Shown one piece after another: positions 24,911 through 38,012 of a DNA stretch of 64,000 nucleotides; position 1 is the first letter of the stretch; every line of letters begins with the position of its first letter. The position numbers and the translations under genes are program-made. Where the stretch lies: contig NC_056538.1 of the NCBI RefSeq assembly GCF_910596095.1, positions 18,400,501-18,464,500 on the forward strand, in the 5' to 3' direction. The stretch is from Thunnus maccoyii. Lineage: Eukaryota; Chordata; Actinopteri; Scombriformes; Scombridae. The notes beneath the pieces are model-generated. The model saw only the letters and a list, made by a program, of their open reading frames with translations, was not told where the DNA came from and ran no database searches.

Positions 24911-25407
24911 TAAATGAAAGTTCAGTTGAGAATGTGAAAGCAAAAAAGCATAAAAAAATAAAATTGTACTCATGCATTTATACTGCAAAGCGTGCATTTC
25001 ACACCCGATTTGAAAGAAGGGCGCAATAGATGACAATGTGGTTTGCATTGCTGCTCATTAATTGCTCAAACAGTAGGAGGATGTGTCTGACAGTCATTTC
25101 TAAATTTTAAGAAAAAAAAAAGGTGTGATTGTGATTGAACGTTTGATGTCAACTGCTGAGTCAATATGATTCATTCCTGAAATCTATTTGATTTTCCATA
25201 TCTTTTCTTTCCATATCCCTCTTTGTAACCTCTAAATGAATTACACTGGTAACATAAATAATTGAAATGATCCACCAACAGAGACAATATCTAGGTTAGC
25301 TTTAGCACATGCTCATGCATTATGAAAGTGGAGGGTACTGTTACAGAACATCATTGCACACCATTATAAGCTAGAGCAGTCATCTGGGAATCGCATTTCG
25401 TGCTCGT

Positions 25408-25504
25408 GTTTCACTTTCACTGACTTAGGGCCTCTCACTTTCATGCCTTTACACAATCAGTCTTGTAGACTCAGACCAAACAGTTCCAAATGAGCATATA
25501 AAAT
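25408..25504 (+). promoter_or_regulatory. ISRE-like element and TATA box before the giant gene
   Basis: GTTTCACTTTCAC at 25408-25420 fits the interferon-stimulated response element / IRF pattern GTTTCnnTTTC. A related half-site (CTCACTTTCA) lies at 25433-25442. TATAAAAT at 25497-25504 is 40 bp before the first in-frame ATG. This spacing fits a compact TATA promoter. Function is inferred from motif only. Confidence 0.45.
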
Positions 25505-25543
25505 AACTGAAATTGTGTGGACTTGATTAGAGATTTGTTGATA

Positions 25544-28500
25544 ATGTACTCATGGAAAGTAATGCATCTGTTCTGTTTTTCAGCTGCATGGATTTTTCTG
25601 CTGCGGACACATTCTGGACTTGCCTCAGGTAAGAGCAATAACTATTTAAAAGTTATACATATATGTTTTATTTAACTAATTAAGCTAATTTAAGAGGAAA
25701 CAGACAAACACTGATTCATTACAGACTTCCTGAAATTCATTTATGTGTCTCAGAATCTTTTGAAGCAAGTGCAGACCTCCCTTTCAGTGAAGAGACCAAC
25801 TCTGATCAGTGTCCAGAAGGAACATACTTCTCCCACCAGCTTTGTTTAGAGTGTCCCTCTGGTCATTTGTAAGTCATCAGTGAATAACTAATATTATCTA
25901 CCTGTATAGTTTTACAAAGAAAATATATAGGTAAAAACTCATTTTAGTATAAATACAGACACTATTTTTGCTCCTGGGGAACCATGTGTAAGAATTTGAA
26001 AACATTTTGATACTGAAATTTGAAAAGAAATATGTTTATGTATATATAAATGAATAATTAATTAATATATTCCTATTTCATTCACCTATTTCATAGTTGT
26101 CCTGGCAATGTATCTGCACCTCATAGATGCCCAACAGGAACATTCAACCTCTATACAGGGAAAAGCAGTATCAGTGACTGCAAGGTAATAGATCACTGTG
26201 ACAAAATGTATCATTATACAATACACTTTTCTTTTGTCATAGCTTCTTTTGAAAGAAGGAAAAATTCATATTTCCTTTAACAGCCTTGCAACACTCTTGT
26301 TTTGTTATGGTTCTTAAACAAATTTGATTCGTATACCTTTTCGTATACCGCAGAGAACATCTTCACTTATCATAGCAGGAAAAGCACAGGTGGAACTAAT
26401 AACACTAACAACAGCAGTTATTGCAATGCAATGCAGCACTTAATGATCTTATCAGTTACACCTGTGCTTGAAAGGTCAAATTGCCTGCTGTTGAAAAAGG
26501 TCTCTACGACTTAAGATTCTCTCCACCCCTCATGTGTTTCCCCCCTGCAATTGCACAGTTTGAGAGCCACTGATATAACAATACATATTACAAGATATTT
26601 GTAATGTGATCATCAGAATATTAGTTATTTGCTGTTAACCTCAAATACTGTGCTCAATGCTGTAGAACAGGTAGTCACTACTAATATCTGTATGTTGCAG
26701 CCTTGTTTTCCAGGTCTGATCAGTTCAGATGATAGAGTGGATTGCAGACTGTGTCCTGCAGGTTTCTCCTGTGATCCAGCCAATGGGACGCTCTCTTTAT
26801 GTCCCCCAGGACATCATTCTCCTGAAGGGGTCGTTCAGTGTCTGACCTGCCCTGTAGACTCTGTCTGCACCTCTGGTTTCCCTCATAAGGTAACAGAAGG
26901 GCAGACATTCACAAATTTAACCTCATGTTAAACCAAATGTTTCACAATAGAAAGAAGAAAAACAAATTGTATGTTTTTCACCCTTGTCTTGTATGTTTTG
27001 CCTCATAGTGTGGGCCTGGCAAAGAGCCCAACTTAGATCACAATGAGTGTAATGACTGTTCCCCGGGCTTCTATTCCACTGTGTGCACTATCCAGTGTCT
27101 TCAGTGTCCTGCAGGTATAAAAGACTATGAACACATGTTTCATACATGTGTAGATTTTAAATAAAACAGTTAATTTGTGATCAAAAGGTCCTTCAACAAG
27201 TAAAAGTGAGTCCTCTGCCTGCCACAGGAAGTTACTGTCCAGAAAGGGGGATGTCGCAGCCTCTCCCCTGTCCTCCTGGTTGGTCTTCCACATCGGGCCA
27301 GACATTCTGCCGTAGCTGTAACAACACTTCCTTACTGTGTGGGGGAGCTGTGTCCCCCCGCTGGAGCCAACCAGTCTACAGGTCCAGTCAACCAATCATC
27401 TGTCGACCAGGAACATACAAAGACTCAAGGGAAGGGTTAGCCTGTGTTGTCTGTCCAATAGGTTAGTGTTTATCACGGCATACTGCCATTTATGTTACAG
27501 TTTCCTTTCCTACGGGAAGATGCCTAATATATATTTGAATATGTTTTTTCCTCACCCAGGTCATTACTGTGTAGGAGGTGTAGCTATACCCTGTCCTGCA
27601 GGAACTTATGGCCCCAAAGAAGGTCTGCAGAGGCTGAGAGACTGTACAATCTGTCCTGCAGGTAGAGTAAACCTTTGCATTCTATACTGTTATTCTTGGA
27701 GTTTAAGGTTGCACACACCGTGATGTGTGCAGAAAATCATAACATCATATCAATGAATACCAAAAGTATGTATACCAATAGACTTGACTAAGTTAATAGG
27801 CCAATTTAATTAAGTTAATTGTTTTGCGTGTCCTTAACATATATGATATGCTGTTAATACCTGTTCTTGTGATCGCATCTATAAATACTTTTCTCTAGGG
27901 TTTTACTGTCTGGAAGGCATCTCACGGACACCCACCTCCCAGTTCCTGTGCCCACAGGGCTATTACTGTGAAGAGGGCACAGCCACCCTTCATGGGTCAC
28001 CTTGCCCTGCTGGTACAGCGGGGGAACAACTGGGTCAGACAAGTAGGGCAGCCTGTAAGAGATGTAGAGAAGGACGCTTCTGTCCTGCAGGTAAGTCTTA
28101 GCACTAATACAATGACTTTATTGACACAACATGAAATACTAAAATACTAAAGAAATTACAGCCATAATTGTAAAGAACATGAAATGGAGCCTCACACAGA
28201 AGAAAATAAGATCTATATTAGAGATAAAATATGACAGCATGATGCACTGGGCCCACTACTTCTCCCTTTGTATGTTGTGTGTGTGTGTGTGTGTGTGTGG
28301 GTGCGACAGGCTCTTCAGGTCCTGGTCTGCCCTGTGCTCGGGGGAGATACTGCCCTGCTGGCACCTTGGAGGAAGTGATATGTCCTCGAGGCACCTTCAC
28401 CCCTCATCAAGGAGCAATAAGTGAGGCATTTATATCCCATATCATTACTGTTTTATACTAACCACTCATCAATTAAGGTTTTATATTCGCAGTTATTGAT

Positions 28501-29282
28501 TTCTTTCCAGCATACTGGACAGAAAGCTCTGGTTTGCTATTTATTTCAAAGTGAAATTATCATTTGGGAACAGCTCTGCAGTCCCTCAACAGCTCAGCTA
28601 AAACTAATATGGTGCTATAGCAGTCGATCATAGCAAAACTTGATCATATAAAAATATGTGTTGTTTAGTTTACATGATGAATAAGTATGTATGGATGAGG
28701 AATTGTAACAGATGGATGTTAAGAGGGCAAAGAGAGAATGCATCTAATTTAGCAAAAAAAAAAAAAAATCCCAACAGCTGTGTGGTGGTAAGCTGGAGCT
28801 GTGAGTGCAGAATGGAAAAAATGATGCATGACTGTGAAGTAATCTAACTATGTGCTACATTTTATAATAGGAATAGATCACAAAAAAGTCCAGTTGATTC
28901 CTTTAAATATATCAAACAGACACCATAAATAACTTTTCCTTAGCAAATTAGGAGAATTTTAGTTACAAGTTTACAGTTACAATGAGCAATATCAACTAAT
29001 ATAAATAACGTTGGACTACATTGTACTATAAACCTACAACAATCTTAGAGTGACAACAGCATCTTTGTTCTGTTAACTATTTCCTCCAGGTGTGAAGGAC
29101 TGTCTCAAATGCCCAGCTGGTTTCTACTGTCCTGTGGGGACAAGTGACCCTGTGCCCTGTCCACCAGGCTCCTTCAACCCCTTAGAGGGTCAAGATGAGT
29201 TGGCTGATTGCAGGGAGTGCTATGCAGGAAAAGCCTGCACACAGGTAGCTCTGAGAGCCCCTGATGTGGATTGTATGCAAGG
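25544..29282 (+). CDS. Giant repeat gene, exons 1-10 (N-terminus, residues ~1-471)
   Basis: Exons are 25544-25628, 25754-25868, 26097-26184, 26701-26889, 27009-27114, 27228-27461, 27560-27661, 27899-28090, 28310-28420 and 29090-29282. Exon 1 is the signal peptide. Exon 2 gives an acidic spacer (ESFEASADLPFSEETNS) before the first cysteines. Exons 3-5 are the most divergent units, with HRCPTGTFNLYTG, RLCPAGFSCDP and NECNDCSPGFYS. They lack the YCPxG core and probably form a specific N-terminal cap. From exon 6 (GSYCPERGM) the regular repeat begins. Exon 9 starts just after a (GT)n tract that abuts its acceptor. Confidence 0.82.
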
Positions 29283-32200
29283 GTAGGTAACCTGCTCAGA
29301 TTAAAGACAATGTTTTCTGTCAGTGACACTCTGACCTTATTTTCTCAAATATATCTGATTTGAAAGAGGTCATAGACTTTCACATTCTGTAAGTATTTTT
29401 TTCTTTGTGTGATCTCTATGATTTTGATTAGTTTTCTTAAATTCCGGTAGCTTTGTGTGTCCCCCTGGTTCCTCTAAACCCAACGCCCCGACCAATGCTT
29501 GCCCACCAGGGACACTGAGCAACCGCACGGATCTCACTGACCGCTCACAGTGTCAGCGGTGTCCGGCACGATATGCTTGTCTGCGAGGTATATACACATG
29601 TTTATCCAGCTGGCTTTCAAAATCACCATTTGATATTTCATAATATCAGAATAGATTATTATAGCTATGATGCCTATTAGGGTTGGGCAATATACCATTA
29701 TAATATAGAATATATGTTGTGATATGAGACGAGATATTGTTGGGAGCTTAGGTTACTATCGTGATGTAGCTTCAATTTGTGTTCTTCCTAGACCTGAAGG
29801 CTGCATTATAGTCAAATTATACATATTTATGGACTTATTTGACTGCTCTAGAGTAATGAAATTACAGTAACTATGAATACTTCTACCTTTTGGATCAGTA
29901 TATCATCATTAATAATGACATTTTTTCTCAAAACTTTCTTAGGTGTAAACATGTTCTAAAAGCCAATAATCAAACCCCTCCGAAAAAATATTGTCACATT
30001 ATATCAGTATTGAGGTGTTTGATCAAATAAATAGTGATACTTGATTGATCTCCATATTGAAGCACTTTTTTTTTGGTTTGAACAGGAACTGGTGGTGCCC
30101 AGAGACCACCACTCTCCTGCTTTGCAGGGCATTATTGTCCACCTGGAACTATGTTCCCCACCCAGTACAAGTGTCCTGTGGGGACTTGGAGTGGTCACAG
30201 TGGATTGGAAGCTGAAAGTGAGTGCCGGCCGTGCCCACAAGGCTGGTACTGTCTGGCTGGGTCAGGTGCTCCATCAGGCCGATGCAGCTCTGGACACTAC
30301 TGTCCTGAAGGTACACATGAGGGTGACACAAGTGGATAATATAGGTAGTATTTACATTACATGAATACATTTGTTCAGTGCTGAAAAACACAAAATTATC
30401 CTCCAAGTAATTACGTGTTTTTCTTTGTAAACTGATGAAATATTTAGTAAAGTTATGGGTATAAAATGTATTCCTAAAATAAGATTTCTCTTCAAGAGAT
30501 GTCATCATGAGTCTTTCTTGTGGATATATCTTTGTTGATGTTGCATCACCAGGGACAGCATATGGCACCCAGTTTCCTTGTCCTGTGGGCACCTACAGCA
30601 TCCAAATGGGCAACAGGCAAAGAGAAGAATGCCTGGTTTGTCCTGAAGGCTCGTTCTGTCAAGAGGGCACCTCTAAACCTTCACCCTGCCCGCCGTAAGA
30701 AATAACTGTATAAGTACCAGAGAGAAAATGTAAAAATGATTTTGAAGGATGAGGAGGATGATAAGAAGAGAATTTGCAATATGGGGTAAAATGAGGGATT
30801 AAGCTGGTATAATAAGTATGATTTAGTATTTACCCTCTGTTCTGTCTTTCTCTAGCTCCAGTTTTCGCCGTCTGAAAGGAGGTCAGAGGCTTGAGGACTG
30901 CTCTGCTTGCCCTGCTGGCTATTTTTGTCCCCACTCAGCCACTGTCAACCCCAGAGTGTGTGGAGCTGGCAGCTACTCTGTAAGGCCCCATCTATAACAC
31001 AGCCCACTGTGACTGGTCGACTGACAGAACCAGTGGAAACCAGAGCTCGTGTTTTTGGTCTCGTCCTTCCATAAGCCATTCTGATTGTCCTATTTTTAGA
31101 TTAGCATTTTCCGCCCACAGTGATATCGTCTTACATTGCTCACCATGTATGTACATCTGTAAATGTCATCCACAGACGCAGTTGAAGTCAAATTTTATTA
31201 TAGTTCATCTTTTGCTCTCAATATTGAATAAATATCAGTGTTTTTCCATCATCTTCCAAGTTAGATCCTCCTCTCCCTTGCGTTTTAAATTTGTATTTCG
31301 CTGTGGCCCTCCCCCATACTGGTTGATATCTTTAACTTCACCTCTCTGAATCTTCTGAATTTGAACGTCCTCTTGTGTGTAGGATGAAGGCTCTGTGGAG
31401 TGTTCTCCATGCCTGCAGGGCCACTACTGCAGTGATGAGACCACTAGTGAGGAAGCCATGTTAAGCGTCATGGTGTGCCCCCCAGGCTTTCTCTGCTCTC
31501 AGGGTTTAGCCAGAGACCCTCAGCGCTCAGCCACCCTCTGCCCTCGTGGCTTCTACTGCCCTGGAGGAGGCATTGTGAGTTAGAGCAATATACATACAGC
31601 AGAGGGAGATTTTTTTTTTAATTATGTGGTCTGCTTTTCAAAAATCTATAGCATTTTTGGTCGATCACAGCTGATTGTAATCTCTTATAGGATCCCAACC
31701 CCATTCCTTGCCCCAATGGTACCTATAGTGAATTTCCTGGTCTGCGAGAAGTCAGTGAGTGCGTCCAGTGTCCTCTGGGGAGGTACTGTTACTCTCAGCA
31801 GCCTCAGGAGCAGCCTATTACCAGACCTGTAAGATCCCAAATGAATGACATATACAGTATTTGAGATGCAGAACAGAATAGTATGGTACCTTTTTCACTG
31901 TAGTAATCATACATAAAAATATAGTCAAATACTGAGTCCAAAAACTTGCATACTATGTTTATTTGATTGTAGGTGAAAATTGTACTTGCATAGTAAATGA
32001 TTTGACCATCTATGCTGTAATCTGTACTGTCTCAGACAGGGGTGTGTCCTGATGGGCACTATTGCCCCCTAGGAACTGGATACCCGTACACCTACCCTTG
32101 TCGGGCAGGACAATACAGGAACATCACAGTCGGTCACAGTGGAGAGGCGTGTGTTTTATGTCCATCCAGGTATTACTGTGACAGACCAGGAACTCACACA

Positions 32201-35200
32201 CCCTTGGTCTGCCCTCAGGTAGGAATATCCAGCATTTTGAAAAACCATTTTGTTGCATATATGATAAAGTGTATCTTCCATTTCAGAGTGTTTGCCTCTA
32301 TCTATGTGAGATCTCAGATAATAAATGTCTGTTTTTCTCTGTCTTCTTTTCTCCCCCTGTCAATCACTCTATTCGTAGGGCTTTTATTGTCAAGAAGGCA
32401 CTTTCTTTCCCGAGCCTTGTCCTGAGGGAACCTACAGCTCACGCTCTGCTCTCAGTGATGGGTCTGAGTGCTCCCCTTGTGGCGGAGGCCAGTATTGCAC
32501 TGGTGTGGGACTCAAAGAGCCCTCTGGAAGCTGCGAGGAGCGCTTCTACTGTAGAGAGGGAGCCAAGTCTGCAGTACGAAAATGTTATATTAATATTTTA
32601 TACAGAGGTTGTTAGTCATTAATAGTAGTGTCCTCTCTGAAAGCTTTCTCAATAAGTGATGCTGCAAAAAGATTAGAGCAAATCTCTACATCTATGACTA
32701 TAATAGAAAATAATGTCTTATATTTCACATTTAGCAAGACACGCACACTAAGCCAGTTTATATATGATGATTCTTAATGTAGGGATGAAACTCATATTTC
32801 GAAACATTATGTTGTTTTGTGTTACATTCAGTTATTCAGAAAACCGTTTCAGGGATGAAATTACTTCACCATACAGTACAGTCTGGCTTGTCTTTACATG
32901 AATATACTCTGACAATGTCCAGACTCCAGTTGATGGGTCGACAGGAGGTTTGTGTCCATCAGGAAGTTACTGCCCTCTAGCTTCTTCCTCTCCCTTTCCC
33001 TGTCCCCCTGGCACCTTCGGCAACAGCACTGGCCTCAGCAGGGCTCAGGATTGTGTCAGCTGTCCACCGGGGTAACGTCACTCACACAACTCACTGTTCT
33101 CCTTTTGTAATGTGAATATTTTGATATCAGTTGATTTATATAAGTGAACTATGTAAAATGGCCAATACATCTCTCTCCCTGTCAGTTTCTATTGTTCAGG
33201 TTCCAACAACACCTCACCTTCAGGTCCTTGTTTTCCTGGTTATTACTGTACCGGTGGCTCAGCTTCACCAATTCAGTATGAAACAGAGGAGGGTTATTAT
33301 TCCCGGAAAGGAGCAGTCAGGGCAGAGCCATGTCCTCTTGGCACTTTCCAGCCAGTAGGAAAAAATCTAGAATATACCAAGTTTAAAGTGTACTGTTAAA
33401 ATTAGATAATGAGATAACAGCTTATTCAAGGCTATTCCCTTGTGTATAAATCCTCCACAGCGCCGAGGTGCACAGTCATGTGTCGAGTGTCAAGGAGGGA
33501 GACTGTGTAACCAGACAGGCTTTTCTCAGCCACCACTGTGTCCCACAGGACACTACTGTCCTCCAGGGTCCTCTTTTCCTCGCCCCTGTCCTCCAGTCAG
33601 TATCTGTGTGTTTGTGTGTCTGTGAATGTTTATTCAGCTGTTTATTGCTGTGCTTCAATCTCATCTTTTTTTTGTAAGTCAGTCACATTAGCTGTATCTC
33701 TTATTTCTGCACTTTCGATCAAGTTTGCATAATTGATACTGTAATATGACACCATGTTATTATTCAGGGCACCTACTCTGACCAGCCTGGTAACGATTCT
33801 GTGCAGCACTGTCGACCGTGTGAGGCAGGGTGGTTTTGCAGCAGAGCCGGTCTCTCTGACCCTCAGGGTCTGTGTGACCCTGGACACTACTGCACCTCTG
33901 GAGCCTCCACTGCCTCTCCAGTAAGACATGGAACAACTTTGATAACTGGACTTTAAAAATCTGAATAGTTTGCAATTGAAACAAAGTCAGTCAAGTCTGT
34001 CTGTTGGTTACATTATATGAGACAATGTAAAATAGTGCAAGCAGGGAAAATATGAAGCAACTAATGAGGTGGAAACTTACATTTTTTGCTTTCTAGATCA
34101 TGGCAGCTGTTAATTTCCCACACACTTTAACTGCTAAAATGTTTCCTGCCATTTGATATGAATATTTATTTAGAGGCATGTTTAATACAAGTTTGCATTT
34201 ATTAAATAAATAAAATTTGTTCCTCAAAAGTGTTTTTTTGGATAAGCTGCTGATAGTGCGTGGGAAATGAATGACAGCTACAAACTCAAACTGCCTACAG
34301 CTTTAACTTTTCTTCTTCTGACTTTAACTGAAAGCCAAAATGGTCCAACTTTGTGGTATTCTGATGATTACGCCAACACTCCCACAGGTGGCTGTGGCCT
34401 CTGGCGGTGTGTGTCCTGCAGGCTATGTTTGTCCACGAGGGACCAAGTTCCCCCAGCAGCACCCCTGCCCTGTAGGAACCTGGAGTAATACTGTAGGAAG
34501 CCAAAACCTGTCCTCTTGCTGGCCCTGCCCTCCTGGACTCTACTGCAACAGTACTGGGCTCAGCCAGCCCTCGGGAACCTGTGATACAGGTGTGGGAATA
34601 AATTATCTGCTACAATGGAAGAAAGCAGATTTGATGTTGTTTCATGTTTTTAAACTGTCAGTAAATACAAACAGCAGTCAACAGAGAATAATATCAAATT
34701 ATTCGTAAAATTGTAATGAAGTAATTTAGATTTTTGTTGATTGACCATTCGAAACCTGTCCATATAGAATGTCAGTTCATTGTTAAAAACACAAAAACAG
34801 TGCAACAAGGGAAAAAAACACAAACAGAAAAGATTTTGTACATGAGATCATCATCGCTTCAGTGTTTTAAGTTACTAAACTTTTGTATCCACTGATTTAT
34901 AGGATACTACTGTTCTGGAAGGGCAGTGTCCCCGATGCCCTCAGACGGTGTGACAGGGAACATTTGTCCAATTGGACACTTCTGTCCCATGGGCTCAACC
35001 TCTCCTGCACTCTGCCCTGATGGGACTTACACAAACACTACAGGTATAGAAAATTCATCCGATGACATTACATAACATATGAGTTATAAGGATTTTAATG
35101 CCTGCATTCCTTTCATTATGTCATTCTTTCTTTATTGCCTAAAGGGGCAGAAGCATGTGATGACTGCCCCTCAGGGACCTACTGTCTATCAGGAGAAGAT

Positions 35201-37963
35201 GTCCAGCGCTGTCCAGCAGGACACTACTGTCTCGGTGGCGGTGTCGAGGGCATCCTGCCCTGCCCTCCTGGCACATACAGCCCCCAGTTTGGCCTCAGCC
35301 AAGTGGAGCAGTGCCTCATATGTCCAGCAGGTGAGAGTATTGTCACATGGTTGTCTTAATATCTTTGGAGGACACTGGAAATGCTGCCATTAAATATTTA
35401 GTAAGTTGAATTGGGTTTTATTTAATGTAATAAATTCTTATTATTTGCTTGCAAGTGTGGGAAGTTATTGCTTTAAATGAGAGGGAATTAATCATTTTGT
35501 TAAGGGAATATTTTATGATATTTAATTAATCAGAGAAGGAATATTTTCTATGCTGACAAGTGTGATAGCCTTTTTGTTCTTCTATCTGCAGTGATGCTTT
35601 CAATTCTTTGTGCTGTTCTAACAGGGTTTTACTGTGAGGACTGGGGTCTGTTTGAACCCACTGGGCCATGTCAGGCTGGTTACTACTGCATAGCAGGTAC
35701 ACTTCATGTACACTATGATGCTAGCACAGTTGTTGAGTTTGATAACTACACCATGTGGGCTGCTGATTTGCTGCTAAACTGGATTAGACAACTAAATCTA
35801 ACTTAAATGTGCAACTTCTCAAGGTGTAAACTTTCAGAATCCGGATGGCAACTTCAGCACAGGAGTGGGAGGAGCATGTCCAAAGGGGAAGTACTGTCCT
35901 GAGGGCACCAGCCGTCCACTGCCCTGTCCAGCAGGAACATATTCTAACAGGTTGGTGTATATCAGTATCACATAATACACATTTTTAAGCAGCTAAACCC
36001 TTTTGTTTTACCACGTAAATCTTTATGTTTGTGTATGCATGTGTTTATATGTGTATGGTTGCAGTCTTTATTTGACAGACATCTCTGGCTGTAATCAATG
36101 TCCAGCGGGTCAGTTCTGTAATACTGCAGGTCTGAGCCGTCCATCTGGACTGTGTCAGGCAGGGTTTTACTGTCCAGGAGGAGACACAACAACCACAGGT
36201 AGAATGGCAAAATATTGACTTTTATGTTGTTATGAGAAGTTCATTTCATGTGTGCTTGTGGGATAATTTCAAAGTTATTTGCTCCATTAATCCTGTCTGC
36301 AGGGTAATGTGGTTCCATCCTCAAATATCAGCACAGATGTTTAATGCTTAATTAATCAATGATTAATAATGACTGTAGTTCATACATAAGTTAAATAGCA
36401 GAACGCAGAACTAATATATAATGTGTGGAGAGAAATCTTATGAACAAGCATCAGAGAAACAGATGCTGATAAATGCAGGAAATCTCAATGTGTGAGGGTG
36501 TTTTGTTGAATGACTGATTACTGAATTAATCAGGGTTTATCACAGGATTCATCACATTAAGGGCTTAGCAGTCATAATCTCCATGATTTACCACATCTAA
36601 TTGGTTTTCCCTTTCCAGGCTCAGAAGGAGGTCTTTGCCCACCCGCTCATTACTGCCCCATGGGTAGTGCAACCCCAGTGCCCTGCCCAGCTGGAACCTA
36701 CACCAACCTCACAGGCCAGTCAGCCTGTTCCCGCTGCCCTGCTGGCTACTACTGTCCAGAAAAGACTGGCAACTTCACCAAGTTCCCCTGTCCTCCTGGA
36801 TTCTACTGCCCTGATGGTAAATTTACCCCCAAAACAGTCATATTTTCATTTCTTCATGAATTCTTTGAAAAACCTGACACAGCGTAAACTCAGCATAGCC
36901 TCTAAAGAAGCTAGGCACTTCTATCTAGATTTTATTTTAGTATTTATTAGCATGTACTGTACATCACAGGTAAATGTTTATAGTATTAAAAACATCAGTA
37001 TCTCATGTGGCACTTATCTGAAGTCTAACTGTATTATGTACATAGGTACTAGGCATGCCACCCAGTTTCCCTGTCCTCGTGGATACTACAACCCAGAGCC
37101 CATGACTCAGAGTCTGGACAGCTGCCTGCCTTGTCCTCCAGGACACTACTGTGAGAAAGAGAGGCTGACCAAAGTGTCTGGAAAATGCAAGGCTGGTCAG
37201 TAATAGTGTTTTTGTTTATCTCTACCAAAGATACAGTCACAACAACCATACAGCCTAGTTTCTCAGTGTCAGGACTTTGTCCTCTGTGTCAGCCAATTTG
37301 TCTTTAAGGGCCGGCAAGCCAGTCCAAAGTAGTCAGGAAGACTTGCGAAGTAGTGAACAAAAAGTACACTTTAAACACAAAACATCACAACTCAACACCA
37401 GTTTCAACAACAAAAACAGCTTTAAAATACTGATTTACAAAGGCATTAACAGCCTGGCCCCACATGCCAACCACACAATGCACACAAGTGTTCAAAAAAA
37501 GAACAATGGCTACATGGTTTTTCTTTCTCTCACCTTGCTCTGTATTGCTGTCTGTCTGCCTTGTTGAGCTTCTTCTTTCACCCTGCACTGAGAAAGATAT
37601 CAAGTGATATCTATGGTGATGCTACTGCATATGTCAACAGACAGAGTGTTTGTATATCACAGAGACAGACAGCAGTCAAAACATCAGTACATCATCTAAT
37701 GTGTCCCCTACTCTGTCTCTTACTGTATTTGTTCCTCTCAGGTTGGTTCTGTGTGTCAGCAGCTTGGAACTCCCAGCCCTTTGACCTGGACAATTACACA
37801 AATGCCAACTGTCTTTGTCCAGCTACCTCCACAGGGGGGCGCTGCCAGGTGGGCTTTTACTGCCCCTTAGGTAGCTCAGAGCCCATGGCCTGTCCACCTG
37901 GAGCCTTCTGCAACATCTCAGGTATTTCAACACTGATAATCAGAGACATTATGGTACACACAA

Positions 37964-38012
<49 letters not shown>

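Noticed and set aside
25552-25628. Alternative start at 25552 for the giant gene
   Set aside because: It would end exon 1 in phase 2, but exon 2 needs phase 1, and the translation has no signal peptide.
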